Shown piece by piece: positions 24,001 through 37,660 of a stretch of DNA of 64,000 nucleotides. The translations under genes and the position numbers were made by a program. The notes beneath the pieces are model-generated. The model did not search any database, was not told the origin of the DNA, and saw nothing but the letters and a program-made list of their open reading frames with translations. The stretch lies in assembly GCA_001414485.1 (NCBI GenBank), contig LLEY01000037.1:248001-312000 (forward strand), written 5' to 3'. Positions within the stretch are counted from its first letter, which is position 1. Every line of letters starts with the position of its first letter. The stretch is from Calycina herbarum (lineage: Eukaryota > Ascomycota > Leotiomycetes > Helotiales > Pezizellaceae).

Positions 24001-26250
24001 TATAAGGAATATGTTAAAGAAGTTTTATAATAACTTATAAGAGTAAACTCTTAGTTAAAACTCTTGAAATACGAGTTTAGAGTAACTTAGACCCTTTTCC
24101 TAGGATAGGTATTTAGCTTAGAGAAAATAGAAATAGATCTAGTAAAGATCTAAGATGTCTTAAACTAGAAGTTACTAGAGAATATAAAAGACGTATAGTC
24201 CTTCCTTAGATTTATAAACTTTTGCTATCTATTTATTTAAGACTATATAAAGATTACTAAACTAATGTTAGAACTAGTTAAAAAGGCTATTAAGTTTATA
24301 TAGAATAAATAAGTAGAGAATGCTTTTTAGAAAATTAAAGCAAAGTTTATAGAAAAACCTATTCTATACGATTTTAATATAGATAAGCCTAATATAATTA
24401 AAACAGACGTCTTAGACATAGTAATAGGTACGGTTTACTTATAGCTAAATAATAAGGGAAAACTTATACCTATTATATATTATTCTAAGATATTTAACCT
24501 AGTATAATAAAACTATAGTATCTTTAATAAAGAATTACTTACTATAGTATTAGCTTTAGAATACTAGAGAATTTATTTATAGTTAGTAAAATACCTAGTT
24601 ATAGTTTTATTTAACTATAAGAACCTTAAGACATTTATAACTACTAAGAAACTTACGACGAGGTAATTAGCTAGATAGTTAGAGATATTAGAAGGATTTA
24701 ACATTATTATCTAATATATAAAGAGAACGTTGAATACTCGAGCTAATACTCTTAGCTAGAAACTAGGATATAAGGGAAATAAGGAGTATAAAAAGATTAT
24801 AATCTTAAAAACTCTTAAGAATAGAGACTTAGTATCTACTATATATAAAATAGTAGCGATAAACAACATCTAGATAGACAAAATTTAGAACATATATAAG
24901 GGTTATAACTAATATATAAAAGGGAAATTATAGGTTCCTAGCTTGTATATAAAGGAGTTTATATAAGAATACTATACTATACTCGCTTATAGTTACTAAG
25001 GAATTCGTAGAACTCTCTAGAAGATAAGATAATACTACTATATTAATCGGTTATCTATAATAGTTAAGAAAGTAATAGTGGAATATAATACCTATACTAG
25101 GAATAAGGCTTCCTACTATACTCCTTATAGACAGATGAATACTACTCTAATACTATAGATACCTTAGAAATTAATATCTATAGATTTTATTATTAAACTA
25201 CTAAAATCTAAAGACTTAATAATAGAAGTTAAATATAATATAATCCTAGTTATTATAGAACGACTTATAAAGTATATAATTCTTATAGTATATATAGAGT
25301 TAAGTATAGCTAAGGAATTAGTATTTATATTCCTTAGAGAAGTAGTTTTAAGATATAGACTATTTAAAGAGATACTCTTAGACAGAGATAAGCTCTTTAT
25401 CTTAAAATTTTAAATCGCTCTTATAAAACGATTAGGTATGAAAAGAAAGCTTTTAACAGCTTTTTACTTTTAAATAAATAGAAGAAACGAATAGATAAAT
25501 TAAGTAGTTAAAACATACCTTCGTTATTATATAAACTACTAGTAAAACAACTAGGTAGAACTGCTACTCTTAGTACAGTTCGCTTATAACAGTTTAGTAA
25601 TAGAAATAACACTTATTATACTATTCTATACTAATTTTAGATATAAATTAATAATATATTAAGAACTACTATCTATAACTATTAATAACTAACTTACTCG
25701 TATTTAAGTCTTAAAAATTAAAAGTCTATATAAGGAACTTATAAAGAACCTATAATTTATAGTAAAAAGAAACGCGTACTACTATAATAAACGACGTAGT
25801 TAGGAGCTAATACTAAAAGAGAGGGATAAAGTCTACTTAGTATAAAAAAACATTAATATAAAAAGACTAAGTAATAAATTAGATTATAAAAAACTTAGAC
25901 TATTTAAAATCAAATATATTAGAGGACTGTTAAATTATAAATTAGCACTACTAAGGATAATAAACATCTACCTAGTATTCTATATATCCCTACTCGAACT
26001 AGCACTACCGAGAGCACTACTAGCCCTACTTATAGAAATTCAACTAGTAAATCTAAACACTAAGTATAAAGTTAAGAAGATTCTTAACTATAGACTTATT
26101 AAAGGATAGGTTAGATATTTAATAAAATAGTTAGATTACCTATATTTAGAAAACACTTAAGAACCTAGAAAAAACATCAGCTAGTACTCGGAGGAACTTT
26201 AGAAGTTCTACTATCGAAACCTAAGTCTACCTACATCGCGTAGTTAGTAG
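21070..26250 (+). pseudogene. Gypsy-1 gag-pol remnant
   Basis: The first 62 codons of gag are still open (21070-21258); after that, stops recur. Recognisable landmarks are a CCHC-type knuckle followed by a Lys-rich tail (about 21880-21960), a protease site where the DSG-like triad has decayed to NLE, and the reverse transcriptase active site reading YLDN instead of YxDD (about 23956-23982). There is also an integrase core, and a C-terminal chromodomain-like LDYLYLENT segment with Glu/Pro residues near 26130-26175. The changes are nearly all C-to-T or G-to-A. Confidence 0.85.
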
Positions 26251-26893
26251 GAAAGGACTTAAGAAAGACTAGGTCGAGGCCTAGAGCGAAGGTAGAGTTA
26301 GAAACGTCGGGCGTAGAGAGGGCGGCCAGCCTAGTAGCCTCTTCTTCTATCTGCTTCTTTTCTTCCTCCTTCTCTTTTTTCTTTCTTTCTAAATCTTTAA
26401 TAGCATCTAACTTATTAAGCAAGTTAAGACTAGTAGCTATTATCCTTTAACGCTTCTCGTAGAGTTAGCGTTTTTGCTTCTTCAGTTAACGAATATAAGC
26501 TATAGCCTTAGCTATGATTATATAACTCTTCTTCTCTTTATTACCTAGTTACTCGATCTAAGAGTCGACGCTCTCCTACTCGTTTACTATAAGCATTCGA
26601 TTAATAATACAAACATCGTAAGACTTGTTTATAGTAGTATAACAACTACACTATAATAGCTTTTAGTCTCTAGGACTAAAACACTCGTGTTCCTTATTAG
26701 CGTTTTTACAACGAGTATATAGAGCTATTTTCTTACTAGATAAATTAATTACTCTACTAAGGGCTTTGTAGTCAGTTCGTCGTAGAGAACGGAAGGTATT
26801 TATATTAAAAAGGAAAGAAGGCTACTAGCCTTCTAACGATATTTCTTAGGTCGTACTTAAGCGTAGAGACACGCTAAGCTAAGAAGGGGATAG

Positions 26894-27327
26894 TATTACA
26901 AATCACGTATATACGTAATAAGTAAAGACTAGGCAGCGTCCTAATAGGTTAAGTACTATTAGAATACTCTTATAGTAGATAGGGATCGGTTAGATTAGCT
27001 AAGCGATCCAGGGATTTCCTTTAGTTATAATCACGTGATAAGAGTTCGCTAGACAGGGCGACAGGTCTAGTAGTCTAGTAGCGACGGAGCGACCAAGCTA
27101 GTAAGCTAGTATAAGGAAGGAAACTTCTATATATACTAGTATATCTGCTATTTAGATAGGAGCTTCGTACTTAACTTTAGTTATTAATCTTATTATCTTA
27201 TTTAACATCTTTAATATAAGTAACGAGTTCACTTCTAAGTAAACAACCCGGCGTATTCATACTTCTTACTATATACCAACCTTCGAGACTTAGTCACCTT
27301 TGTTTAGTTCGTTTGAGTTTCGTTATA
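26894..27327 (+). repeat. 3' LTR of Gypsy-1
   Basis: It is 434 bp, the same length as the 5' copy, and starts TATTACAAATCACG. TATAG follows. Confidence 0.93.
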
Positions 27328-27332
27328 TATAG

Positions 27333-28496
27333 TATTCCCTGCCTTAGAGGGCCCAAAAGCAAGTAGTCTAATATCGTCGGCGTAGCCGAACCTTTGAAGT
27401 ATTAGAAGAGAGCCTACTCCTAGGGTAAAGAGTAGCTAGATATAGAATATAAAGAGAATAGGCGAGATAGGCGAGCCCTAGAGCAGCTTATACTAAAGAG
27501 GGGTAGATACTCCTATTTCTCCGTCTAGCTTTACTTTGACAGATTTGCTAGATAGAAAGGAGGTAACCTATATTATAAAGCTGTATAGCTACCCTTGCTC
27601 TCAGAGTCTTTTAATTAGCTAGCCTAGAAGAACAGTGTTAAAAGCACCCTTGATATCGAGTGTAAGAAGAGAAGCCTCTTACTTCTCCCTAAGTACTTTC
27701 TCTATATCAAAGGTGAGACAGGTTATAAGGTCTATGGCTACTCTTAGTAGGAGAGCTCCGAACTGGTTCGGTTCGAGAATAGTATACTTAATAGCAATCT
27801 AGGAGGCTCTCTTTGCTAGAAGCCTCTCGAGGCCCTTTCTAAGAACCGAGAGTAGAGAGATTAGCCGGTATACGTAAGAAGACGACTTATCCTTCTTATT
27901 TAGCTTCGAGATAATAGCTATAATAGCTGTGTAGAAGATCTTTAGATAGAAGCCTGTCTCTATATATCTCTTAAATAGTGAATAGACTAGGTATGAGATC
28001 TGAGGCTAGGCTGTCTTAAAGACACCTATAACAAGTTCGTCCTCCTCTAGAGCAGTAGAGGCCTTTCCTAGAACCGATTCCTCAACCTTACGTAGAGTAA
28101 GAGCTGTCTAAGGTAGAGAATAAGTAGAGGTAGTCGAGGTGTCGGTTAGTATGTCTCCGACTTCTGCCTTATTTATAAGTAGTTCTTATACTAGGATCTT
28201 CTGTTTCTCCTAAGTAGTAAAGCCTAGTTGCCCTGCCGAGTCCTTTAAAGGAGAGGACCTGTAGACCCCTGTACTCTGGTGCTACTTGTAAATCTTAAAG
28301 ACGTCCTTGCTCTTTATAGCTTTGTTAATTAGGCCGCGGAAGTGTTCTCTCTTTACCTTCTAGATCTCTTCTCGAAGTGTTCTCCGGAGGCCTTTAATAG
28401 ACTCTGTACTAGCTCCTAGCCTTCGTATCTTTCTAGCCTCGGTAGCTGTAGATTAGTACTCCTTATTCTACTAAGAGTGTCTACCTCTATAACTAA
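27333..28496 (-). pseudogene. LINE pol remnant, reverse transcriptase part
   Basis: On the minus strand the active-site YADD is encoded at 27373-27384, within GFGYADDIRLLA. The catalytic Asp pair is therefore intact, unlike in the Gypsy copies. Upstream (to 28496) lies the rest of the fingers/palm region, interrupted by stops. The 5' truncation point is at the target duplication. Confidence 0.75.
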
Positions 28497-28511
28497 CTAG
28501 TACACGTTATA

Positions 28512-29404
28512 AACGTGGTACTAAGAGATAGCTAAACCGTCTATATAAGCGGTAGATATCGACTTCTAATAAGTAATATAGCGATTCCTTAATAAGATTA
28601 TATATAGCTTTATTCTAAAGAAGGAAGAGATGTCTAAACTGTTTTATAACGTTAAATCGTCTAGTTTCTCTTCTCTTATTATCTTCCTAGATAAGGATAT
28701 TTTTAAGGTTATTTAGTAAGATATATAACTTGTCTATATTATTAATATATAGGATAAACGGTGTATCTAACTATATAATATAGAATTCTATATAACCTAT
28801 AAGTATACTAATAGTAATTAAACTAAGAGAAGGAGTAAAACTCTTACTAAACTAGATATTAAACTGTCTCTTAGTACTTTCGTTAATTAGAATATTATTA
28901 ATATATTTAGTATAAGCGAGATATTAATTATATCCTATACTCGACTTCCGTACTACTCTAGTATTAATTATAACTCTAAAGAAGTAATTCTCTATATACT
29001 TTTTAGCTATAGAAGTAAACACTTCTTTAGTAAACTAGCTATCCTTTTCAGAAGTAGTATTAGAGATTAATAGTAGAATATATCCGTGTAATAAGTGCTT
29101 TTATACTATACTTATCAAGTTAGTAGTAAGAGTTTAAGTACTTAAGTTATTAACTCGTCCTATAGAAGTAACTAAGTAGTAGATAACCTCGTCTTCTAAG
29201 TCACTATCGTTAGTAGATAAAGTAACTATCTAAAGAGTTTCTACTATATCCTCTTCTTCCGTATACTCTATATTTATAATATACGTATAGTATACTTTCT
29301 TAACAAAGGTACTATTCTTACCTTAGAAGCTAGTTTTGTTACTCTTTTACTATTTAGTAAAGTAACGATTCTATTCCTCCTAGGTATAGTTCTAGAATCG
29401 GTAG
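28512..29404 (-). pseudogene. Copia polyprotein remnant, central part
   Basis: This is the Copia sequence between the LINE and Gypsy-2. By position it should encode the protease and pre-integrase region on the minus strand. I can follow only scattered Leu/Ser-rich segments, so the assignment is by location. Confidence 0.5.
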
Positions 29405-29409
29405 CCTTC

Positions 29410-29874
29410 TGTTACGAATCACGGTATACGTGGTAAGTAGTCTAGACGGCGTTCTAATAGGACAAGGTATAATATCCGGGAAAGGAAAGTAACATAAGAG
29501 GAAATCAGTAATACAGAAGGATATTAGGGATTTTAGGATCTTACTATTATAGTAATGTTAGAAGTTACGTAGGGTTATGTAACGTGATCGCCTATATCGC
29601 TCTAATCGCCTTGATCGCGAGCGACGTAAGCGACGCGAGTAATATAAGCGACGTACTTAGGAAACGAAGGTTCTATATAAGACTAGCACGTCTGCTATTA
29701 GATAGGAGCTTTATGCTTAACTTTAGTTATTAATCTTATTATCTTGTTTAATATCTTTAATATAAGTAACGAGTTTACTTCTAAGTAAACAACCTAGTAT
29801 ATCTATACTTCTTACTTATATACTAACCTTTAAGACTTAGTTATCTTTATTTAGTTTATTTAAGTTTTGTTATA
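29410..29874 (+). repeat. 5' LTR of Gypsy-2
   Basis: It is 465 bp, starts TGTTACGAATCACGG and ends GTTTTGTTATA, and is followed by the leader CTTTGAGCACCTGCTTAG, shared with the other Gypsy copies. Confidence 0.93.
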
Positions 29875-29884
29875 CTTTGAGCAC

Positions 29885-32800
29885 CTGCTTAGAAGTTTAG
29901 TCGCTATAGCCCTAGCAACTCCTACCGTAGTAGCTAGTCTAAATGCTAGTCGAGTCAACGTCGTAGAAATATCTAGAAGTGCGACTAGGAGAACACCTGC
30001 TAGAATATAGTTAACTAGGAACGACGATAATGTTAGTATACTAGACGCCCCTAAGCCTTATAAGGTCGAAGTACTTGAATTAATTAAAGTTAAGATACTA
30101 GATATATATTATAGAAAGCGAAAGGAACTTAACTTATTCCTTCTCTAAATAGACATCTACTTTAACTTTAATTCTAATAAGTTTAAAGGCAATTATAACT
30201 TATAAACTATCTTTGCTATCTTCTACCTTAGAGGATTAGCACTAGAATAGGCCTAGCTATACTTAGAAGACTTCTTTAAAAATAAGGATAAAGATAGAAA
30301 GATAGAATTAACTAAGATTATGTTTAAATCTTAGAGAGGATTTAAGGCAACTATTAGAAAAGTCTTTAGAGACTTCGATACGATTTAAATAGCTATATAT
30401 AAGCTTTTAGAATTATACTAGACTAGATTAGTAATAGATTATACTAATGAATTTTAACGTTATAGAACGAAGTTAGGATAAGATGCTATTACTCTTATAG
30501 AACTCTTCTATAGAGGATTGAAAATATATATTTATAAGGAAATAGCTAAGTAGAATATATAATTCTTAACTATTATAGGAATGATTAAGAAGGTTGTCTA
30601 ACTAGACAACCGTTTATATGAATTTAGAAAGAGTAACTCTAAGTATAAGGAAAAGAGTAAAGGGTTAGGAAAGTAGAAGTACTCTTATACTAATAAACAT
30701 AGTAAGAAGGTAAACGCTATATAGAAGAAAACCTTTCTAAAGAAAGAAGGACTTTCTTAAGAAGAGTGAAATCATTAACGTAAGTAGAACTTATGTTATA
30801 ATTATAGCTAACTAGGCTATAGAGTAAATAAGTATAGTAAGAAGAAAGACTCTAAGAGAAAGAAATAAATTAATACTACTGTTTAATAATAGGTAGCTTT
30901 AACCGATCGTATTAAACTTATAGATAAGGAGCTTAAAGTATAAGGATACAGAACCTAGATTAAAAATAACGAAGGAATTAGTAGTATATAAGATACTAAT
31001 AATAATAGAGATCCCCTCTTTAAGGAATATTATAATATATAATTAGTAATAGAATCTAAGTAACCTTTTTAAGAGGAATACGAATTACTATTATCGACTA
31101 GTTCTTTAGAGATATTAAACTTATCTTCTAGTTTAGAAGAAGAGATAAAAAATAAAGATCTTAAAGTTAGAGAAACTTAGGCTTTCCTTAGAACCTTTAA
31201 ATAAGGAAATCGATAGGTATATATCGATAACTAGAAACTAGATTTCTAGAGTTCTTATATAATATAAGGAGTTAACCTAACTATCTTAATAACGTATATA
31301 GTTATAAGTAATAACCCTAAAACGATAACTCTAGTTAGCTTAATTACTAGAAGAAAAACTATTAAAGAAAAGGAACTAGAATAGAAACGCTAACTAATTA
31401 AAAAACCTAGCTACCTTAAAGTAGGAGATATATAGAAAATATATAATATATTAGATAAAATCAGTATATAGATATAGTAAGTTCTAATAGGATTTAAGAG
31501 ACGAATTAAAACTCCTTTTCTTAGGATATTACCTAAAGATATTATACTAAAGAAATTCGAGTAATATATTATTATTATATTAATTAGAAATAATAGGTTA
31601 GTATTTAGAAAATACGACTTATAGTAACTGTTTAGTATATTATTCTAAGAGTAAAGAGAGCTCGATATAACTAGATAGGCTAAAACGGAACTAGAGGAAT
31701 TGTACTATCTATTAGTAGGAGAACTGTGGTTTATAGAAATAGTTTAAGAAATAATAGTATAATAGATATAATATAAACTAAGTCTAACTTTAGATTAGTT
31801 ATTATAGAAACGATTTAAAGGAATGTTACTAGAGCCTACTAGAATAGTAGAATATTATTAGATATACGAAGTAGTATTATTAGATAAAGAAGGAGTAGTA
31901 TTCTTTCCTTAGTCTTAGATTAGGGCTATTAAAGAAAAGAATTCAAAGGATTATATATTTAAAGTTTACTATATAAAACCAGAGATAAGTATACTAGAGG
32001 CTACTTTAGATTATCTATATATAGGAGAACTATAGTTAGTAGAAGCTATTTTAGAAACCAGTTATAAATAGATCTAATATAACTATAGATAAATACTAAA
32101 GTAATTTATAAGGGAAATTCCTAAAACTATAGGAATTATAGAATATAGATTAGTATACGAGGTAGTATATACTAATAAAGAAAGAGTAAGATTCTTTCTA
32201 TAGTATAAGAACGAGGAGAGAAAGAATTATAATCGAGAAAATCGATCTTTCGAAGTCTAATATATTAAAACAAAGTTAGACGCTACTTTAGAAGAAAGAT
32301 AGTTAATAATAACTATAGAAATAGAAGGAAAAAAGTTATAAGTTATAATAGACTTAGGAGTAATAGGTAACTTTATTTCTCTAATAGCTTAAGAGAAGCT
32401 AAACGTCCTAATTAAGGAAATAAGACTATATCGACTAGGGGTGGTCAATAGAATAGATATTATATACTAAAATAGAATTATTAATTAGTAAACTATTCTA
32501 ATAAGAATTAATATTAAAAGACACTACTTAGATATATAATTCAATATTATTAAAATAGGAAGTAAGGAAGTAATACTTAGTATACTATAGATTTAGGAAC
32601 ATAATCTAGAAATCAACTAGAAAGCTAGGAAAATAACTTTTAGTTAATATAAATATAAGGGATCGTGTTTATAACTTTAAGGCTAGAACGAGGTTAGCAC
32701 TACCTCTTCTAAAGTACTAGAACACCTTGCCTAGGGTCCTCTATAGGTTAGTAAGAAAGCTGATAACGAAATACCTATATAGTATAGAGAATTTAAAGCT

Positions 32801-35640
32801 TTGTTTAAAAACCTAGAAGATTTATAAGCCTTACTAAAACATTACTTATAAGATTATAAGATTAAATTAAAAGAGGGTTATTACCTCTTAAAGCAGAAGC
32901 TTCGGTTATATAACTAGAAAAGCCTATAGAGAATAGAAAGTTATATAAAAGAAGGTATTAAGAAGAGATATATTAGAAGATCTAAGTTACTAATTACCTT
33001 AAATATACTTATTATTAAGAAGAAAGACGACCTAGATAAGAGAGTATATGTTAATTATTAAGAAGTAAATTACGCTATAGTTAAGGACGCTTATCTACTA
33101 CTACCTAGCTAATATTTATAAGACAAGTTAGATAAGGTAGTACGATTTACGAAACTAGATTAATAAAACGTCTATAGACTTATATAAATAAAAGTCGGAG
33201 ACGAATAGAAGATAGTATTTGCTTTACTATCAGGCTTTTATAAATATATAGTTATGCTATTTAGACTCTATAATATACTAGCTATATATTAGAGATAAAA
33301 TAATAATATTTTAGAAGATCTTTTAAGAGTAATAGTAATTTATTACCTAGATAATATATTAATCTTCTTAGAAAAAGAAGAAGAATATAAGAGATATGTT
33401 AGAGAAGTTTTATAATAACTTATAAAAGTAAACTCTTAGTTAAAACTCTTAAAATACGAGTTTAGAGTAACTTAGACACTTTTTCTAGAATAGGTATTTA
33501 GCTTAGGAAAAATAGAAATAGATCTAGTAAAGATCTAAGACATCTTAAACTAGAAATTACTAGAGAATATAAAAGATATATAGTCCTTTCTTAGATTTAT
33601 AAACTTTTACTATCTATTTATCTAAGACTATGTAAAGATTACTAAACTAATATTAGTACTAGTTAAGAAAGCTATTAAGTTTATATAGAATAAATAAGTA
33701 GAGGGTGCTTTTTAGAAAATTAAAGTAAGGTTTATAAAGAAACCTATTCTATATAATTTCAATGTAGATAAACCTAGTATAATCGAAATAGATGTCTTAG
33801 ATATAGTAGTAGGTGTAATTTACCTATAACTAAATAATAAGGAGAAACTTATACCTATTATATATTATTCTAAAACATTTAACCTAGTATAATAAAACTA
33901 TAGCATCTTTGATAAGGAACTGCTTACTATAGTATTAGCTTTAGAATACTAGAGAATTTATTTATAGCTAGTAAAATACCTAGTTACTATTTTATCTGAC
34001 TATAAGAACCTTAGAATATTTACAATAACTAAGAAACTTACGACGAGACGATTAGCTAGATAGTTAGAGATATTAGAAGGATTTAATATTATTATTTAAT
34101 ATATAAAGAGAATGTTAAATACTTAAGCTAATACTCTTAGTTAGAAACCTAGATATAAGAGAAATAAGGAGTATAAGAAGATTATAATCTTAAAAACTCT
34201 TAAGAATAGAGACTTAGTACCTACTATATACGAGATAGTAGTAATAAACAACATCTAGATAGATAAGATTTAGAATATATATAAAGGTTATAATTAATAT
34301 ATAAAAGGGAAATTATAAGTTCCTAGCTCGTATATAAAGGAGTTTATATAAGAATACTATACTATACCTGCTTATAGTTACTAAGGAATTTATAGAACCT
34401 TCTAGAGGATAAGATAATACTACTATATTAATCAGTTATCTACGATAGTTAAGGAAGTAATAGTAGAATATAATACTTATACTAGGAATAAGGCTTCCTA
34501 GTATACTCCTTATAGATAGATAAATACTACTCTAATACTATAGATATCTTAGAAATTAATATCTATAGATTTTATTATTAAACTACTAAAATCTAAAGAC
34601 TCGATAATAAGAGTTAAATATAATACGATCCTAGTTATTATAGAACAACTTATAAAGTATATAATTCTTATAATATATATAGAGTTAAGTATAGCTAAGG
34701 AATTAGTATTTACATTCCTTAGAGAAGTAGTCTTAAGATATAGACTACTTAAAGAGATACTCTTAGACAGAGATAAGCTCTTTATCTTAAAATTTTAGAT
34801 CGCTCTTATAAAATAATTAGATGTAAAAAGAAAGCTTTTAACAGCTTTTCACTCTTAAATAAATAAAGGAAATAAACAGATGAATTAAGTAGTTAAAATA
34901 TACCTTCGTTATTATATAAACTACTAGTAAGACAACTAGGTAGAACTACTACTCTTAGCATAGTTTGCTTATAACAGTTTAGTAATAGAAACAACACTTA
35001 TTATACTATTCTATGCTAATTTTAGATATAAATTATTAGTATATCGAGAACCGCTGTCTACGACTATTAATAACTAGCTTACTTATGTTTACGTCTTAAA
35101 AATTAAAGAGCTATATAAGGAACTTGTAGAGGATTTGTAATTCATAGCTAAAAGAAATACGTACTACTATAATAAACGACGTAGTTAGGAGCTAACGCTA
35201 AAAGAGGGGGATAAAGTCTACTTAGTATAAAAGAATATTAATATAAAAAGACTAAGTAATAAACTAGATTATAAGAAACTTAGACTATTTAAAATCAAAC
35301 GAGTTAAGAGACCTTTAAATTATAAATTAGTACTACTAAGGATAATAAACATCTACCTAGTATTCTATATATCCCTACTCGAACTAGCATTACTAGGAGC
35401 ACTACTAGCTCTATTTATAGAAATTTAACTAGTTAATCTAAACGTTAAATATAAAGTCGAAAGAATTCTTAACTATAAGATTATTAGAAGTAAGATTAAG
35501 TATTTAATTAAATAGTTAGATTACCTATACTTAGAAAACACTTAGGAGCTAAAAAGCAATCTTAACTATTACCTAGAGGAACTTCGGAAGTTCTACTACC
35601 AAAACCTAGGGTTACCTACATCTTATAGTTAGAAGAGAAA
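29885..35640 (+). pseudogene. Gypsy-2 gag-pol remnant
   Basis: No frame of useful length survives. Landmarks include the zinc knuckle, a protease segment reading IIDLGVIGNFISL in place of the usual DSGATxNFIS (three C-to-T type substitutions), a reverse transcriptase active site YLDN, and a chromodomain-like tail. It has the same decayed active site as Gypsy-1 and Gypsy-A. Confidence 0.85.
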
Positions 35641-36268
35641 GCCTTAAGGAAAGCTAAATCAAGGGTTAGCTTAGTAACAAAAGCAGGGTTACTAGAAGAA
35701 GAGAGGGCTACTAGCTAGGTAACCTCTAATTCCTTCTCTTCTTTCTCTTTCTCTACTCTTTCTTTCTTATTAGCTTTATTAAGTTCTTATAGGTTAGTAA
35801 GACTACGACAGAGCATCTCTTACTCCTACTCTATAAGGAAGCGTTATTGTTTTCGTAGACGAAGGATCTTCTATATAGCTTCTTCCTAAATCTTATAAGC
35901 TGTCTCTTCCTCCTACTATAACCTCCGCTTCTAGGTATTAATAGATTCCTACTTAAAAATTAAGAGTATTCGATTTTATAACTTAATATTATAAGATTTG
36001 CTCTTCCTAGTATACTCGGAATACTTAGAACTACTAGGAACGCTAATACATCGACGACTGGTTTTCGTATTTATATAACAAGTATAAGGAATTATTTCAC
36101 GTCTTAAACATTCGATTCAAAGAGTGTTAAAGGTCCTATATTATTTAAGCTTGTCTTTTAGAAGAGGTGTTAACGATATAATAGGAACCAGGGAGGCTGC
36201 TAGCCTCTTGACAATATTTCTTAGGCTATATTTAAGCGTAGGGACACGCTAGTCTAAGAAGGGGATAG

Positions 36269-36733
36269 TATTACGAATCACAGTATACGTGGTAAGTAGT
36301 CTAGACAGCGTTCTAATAGAATAAGATATAATATCTAGGAAAGGAAAGTAATATAGGAGGAAATTAGTAATATAGAAGAACATTAGGGATTTCAGGATCT
36401 TACTATTATAGTAATGTTAGAAGTTACGTAGGGTCATGTGACGTGATCGCCTACATTGCTCTGATTACCTTAATCGTAAGCGACGCGAGCGACGTAAGCG
36501 ATATAAGCGACGTACTTAGGAAACGAAGGTTCTATATAAGACTAGCACGTCTGCTATTAGATAGGAGCTTCGTGCTTAACTTTAGTTATTAATCTTATTA
36601 TCTTATTTAATATCTTTGATATAAGTAACGAGTTTACTTCTAAGTGAACAACCCGGCGTATCTATACTTCTTACTTATATACTAACCTTCGAGACTTAGT
36701 CATCTTTGTTTAGTTCGTTTGAGTTTCGTTATA
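36269..36733 (+). repeat. 3' LTR of Gypsy-2
   Basis: It is 465 bp, starts TATTACGAATCACAG and ends GTTTCGTTATA, and is followed by CCTTC. Confidence 0.93.
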
Positions 36734-37539
36734 CCTTCCTTGTTATATATATAACACTTAGTGCTTTTGCCGGGTCTACGTTCTTGTCTCTAGTTATTAT
36801 TATACTTATAGAAGTGACGATCTATTATCAAGGTCTTAGGGTTTAAGTTATAGTAGTAAGATATTAAAGTTTTAGTAGTTTTATAGCTTACTTCGTAGTT
36901 ACGAATAGAGCTTCTTAAGAGCGTAATAGTACTCTAGAGAGAGGAATTCTAGAGTAGGGTTAAGTATACGTTCTAGTATTCTAGTACTTCCTTATATACT
37001 ATAAGTAACTTATTAGTTAATTAGCTATCACTTTATATATCCTCTAGAAGCCTATATCGTAGTTCTTCCAGTTTAGATAGTATAGTCTTAAAACACTCGC
37101 TTAGTATTTTATCTAAGTATTCCGGCTTAGACTTCGTTTATAACAGTGTAGTACAGTTCTATTCAGAAGATTAGCTTCTAGCGTATAGTTCGTCTTCGAA
37201 GTACGTCTAGATAGCAGTGGAAAGGAATTCGTATAATTGATCTCTTCCGTTCTTAAATACACTTGTATAGAAGTGGTTAGACGCCTAGCTCTTAAGTATA
37301 ATCGAGAAAGCCAGGTTATATACTAAGAGTAGTATACTATAACACTTATATATATCCTTGAATATAATAGATTTAAGTTTGAAGTTATCTCTCTTACTTC
37401 TATACTTCTGCTCTTCCGAGTATAACTTTATAAGGTTACCGAGTAACCGTAAGTAATCCTAGTTATATCTGCCTAGTAGTAGTATTATAGGAATAGGATT
37501 ATTTATAGCTAATACCTAAGTGTTTATAAAGGAATTTAG

Positions 37540-37660
37540 AGGGACGTTATATAAAGGAATGTTGTTTATAGACGTTAAAGGAGAATTGCTAGAAGGAATA
37601 TACTTTAGAGGAATACTGTTCGTAGAGAAGTTGTTTAAAGGAATGTTATTATTAGCCGAG
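37540..37660 (+). repeat. Imperfect tandem repeats in Copia gag
   Basis: AAAGGAATGTT-like cores recur at intervals of about 30-60 bp between 37550 and 37645, with variable spacers. Confidence 0.5.

Larger units (their letters stand above)
20606..27327 (+). mobile_element. Gypsy-1 retrotransposon, full length, RIP-degraded
   Basis: This 6,722-bp element has two 434-bp LTRs. The flanks are TGTAG (20601-20605) and TATAG (27328-27332), a target duplication differing by one G-to-A change. In order: gag from about 21070 with a zinc knuckle near 21870-21940, protease near 22940-22990, reverse transcriptase from about 23650, RNase H (about 24400-24720), integrase (about 24930-25750) and a chromodomain-like C-terminus (about 26030-26240). 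The tract AAGAAGGGGATAG (26881-26893) precedes the 3' LTR. It lies inside the LINE in the opposite orientation. Stops are frequent throughout pol. Confidence 0.93.
18657..28496 (-). mobile_element. Tad-like LINE, 5'-truncated, split by a Gypsy
   Basis: A 15-bp direct repeat CTAGTACACGTTATA flanks it (18642-18656, 28497-28511), the variable-length TSD expected of a LINE. Its 3' end is the left edge, where a tail of TTTA units (AAAT on the element's strand) is found. Its own length is about 3.1 kb, because 20606-27327 is a Gypsy plus a 5-bp duplication. On the minus strand the order is reverse transcriptase (28400-27340, GFGYADDIRLLA at the active site), then RNase H (about 19760-19330). The 5' part, including any ORF1, is missing. 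It keeps far more G+C and CA/TG than its surroundings. Confidence 0.88.
29410..36733 (+). mobile_element. Gypsy-2 retrotransposon, full length, RIP-degraded
   Basis: This 7,324-bp element has two 465-bp LTRs and a perfect CCTTC target duplication (29405-29409, 36734-36738). It has the same layout and close sequence similarity to Gypsy-1, with a longer gag-protease spacer: gag about 29880-30880 with a zinc knuckle near 30770-30835, protease near 32310-32370, reverse transcriptase from about 33040, integrase about 34330-35120 and chromodomain about 35440-35640. The purine tract AAGAAGGGGATAG is at 36256-36268. It lies inside the Copia element. Confidence 0.93.
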
